From an uncultured Prevotella sp. (lineage in GTDB: Bacteria; Bacteroidota; Bacteroidia; Bacteroidales; Bacteroidaceae): 24,552 bases of DNA. The notes below the pieces were generated by a model. The model was not told the origin of the DNA, ran no database searches, and saw only the letters and a program-made list of their open reading frames with translations. Numbering within the stretch: the stretch's first letter is position 1; each line of letters begins with the position of its first letter. Made by a program: the position numbers and the translations under genes. This document shows positions 24,334 to 24,552 of the stretch, piece by piece. The DNA lies in assembly GCA_934217675.1 (NCBI GenBank), contig CAKQCV010000040.1, forward strand, positions 1-24,552, given 5' to 3'.

Positions 24334-24421
24334 CTGCCGTCTTTCGTTGTCTAACCTGCCGTTTCCCGTTATCTAACCCGCCGGCTTTTATATGCAACCC
24401 CGCCACCTTTCTTTTGTTCAA
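24334..24421. repeat. Four imperfect 22-bp tandem repeats
   Basis: Units begin at 24334, 24356, 24378 and 24400. The first two match at 19 of 22 positions, both starting CTGCCGT and ending TCTAAC. The third and fourth are more diverged but keep C(T/C)GCC at the start and a pyrimidine-rich middle. The period is not a multiple of three, which argues against coding. Confidence 0.65.
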
Positions 24422-24552
24422 GTCTTGGTTGTTGATTAAAAACTGTCCTTTTAGCAGATGCTATTCTGCACTTTCCCGAGTCCGTTACCGCAAACGGCAA
24501 TCATAAGATTCCATATCGCGCGCACGTAAATAATAAAAGGTGATACACCGCA

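Larger units (their letters stand above)
24121..24552. other. 432-bp region without a supported gene
   Basis: The first 110 bases are the AT-rich leader and promoter of the inositol synthase gene. From about 24300 the base composition changes to more GC-rich, with 22-bp tandem repeats (24334-24421) and then short hairpins: GCAGA/TCTGC near 24454-24469, CCGTT/AACGG near 24483-24498, and GGTG/CACC near 24540-24550. On the minus strand a frame is open from the window edge to a stop at 24451-24453 (33 codons), but nothing supports it as coding. Confidence 0.6.

Noticed and set aside
24334..24421. CRISPR array
   Set aside because: The 22-bp units follow each other without spacers and no cas genes are present.
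24451..24552. Minus-strand frame open to the window edge (33 codons)
   Set aside because: It is too short to judge, has no recognisable motif, and lies in a region with repeats and hairpins; it could still be the end of a gene outside the window.
24470..24552. tRNA gene suggested by a CGAGTCC stretch similar to a T-loop
   Set aside because: No acceptor stem, anticodon arm or CCA end can be folded around it on either strand.

Overview
The window looks like chromosomal DNA of a Bacteroidota member close to Prevotella/Segatella. The evidence is the AT-rich intergenic DNA, several -7 boxes of the Bacteroidota form TAnnTTTG, a near absence of Shine-Dalgarno sites, secreted proteins ending in type IX secretion (T9SS) sorting domains, a BspA-type leucine-rich-repeat protein and a TPR/membrane/HTH regulator. 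The genus is inferred; no rRNA or tRNA gene is present to confirm it.

Layout: (1) 1-3667, purL (5' end outside the window) with its terminator. (2) 3702-4828, a pair of half-size ChrA-type transporter genes. (3) 4897-12604, a plus-strand block: a membrane-spanning TPR/HTH regulator, a small exported DUF3244-like protein, a lipoprotein with a glycine/alanine-rich segment, a large secreted C13 (legumain-like) cysteine peptidase with a T9SS tail, and a secreted BspA-type LRR protein. (4) 12649-13800, a shared terminator, a PAP2 phosphatase on the minus strand whose promoter almost touches its start codon, and a small unknown gene. (5) 13834-18945, a GH85 endo-beta-N-acetylglucosaminidase with LamG and T9SS domains (minus) and an OmpA-family lipoprotein (plus). 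(6) 18960-20521, a secreted endonuclease I family protein (minus). (7) 20544-24231, a minus-strand operon of three overlapping genes: myo-inositol-1-phosphate synthase, a membrane-anchored apparently inactive trypsin-fold protein, and a MORN-repeat/GH25 lysozyme lipoprotein. (8) 24300-24552, DNA without a gene that carries imperfect 22-bp tandem repeats and short hairpins.

The most interesting unit is the C13 peptidase block. The putative regulator lies just upstream of a promoter preceded by a pair of 20-bp direct repeats. Each repeat is built from two TCAAA(T/C)A half-sites 11 bp apart, and the repeats are 41 bp apart. A strong hairpin with a T-tract follows the first small gene, which could make it more abundant than the peptidase downstream. 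This resembles the regulated protease-plus-small-partner operons known for C10 peptidases in Bacteroides, but with a C13 enzyme. The functional link is inference from gene order. The inositol synthase/pseudoprotease/lysozyme operon is a second unusual association.
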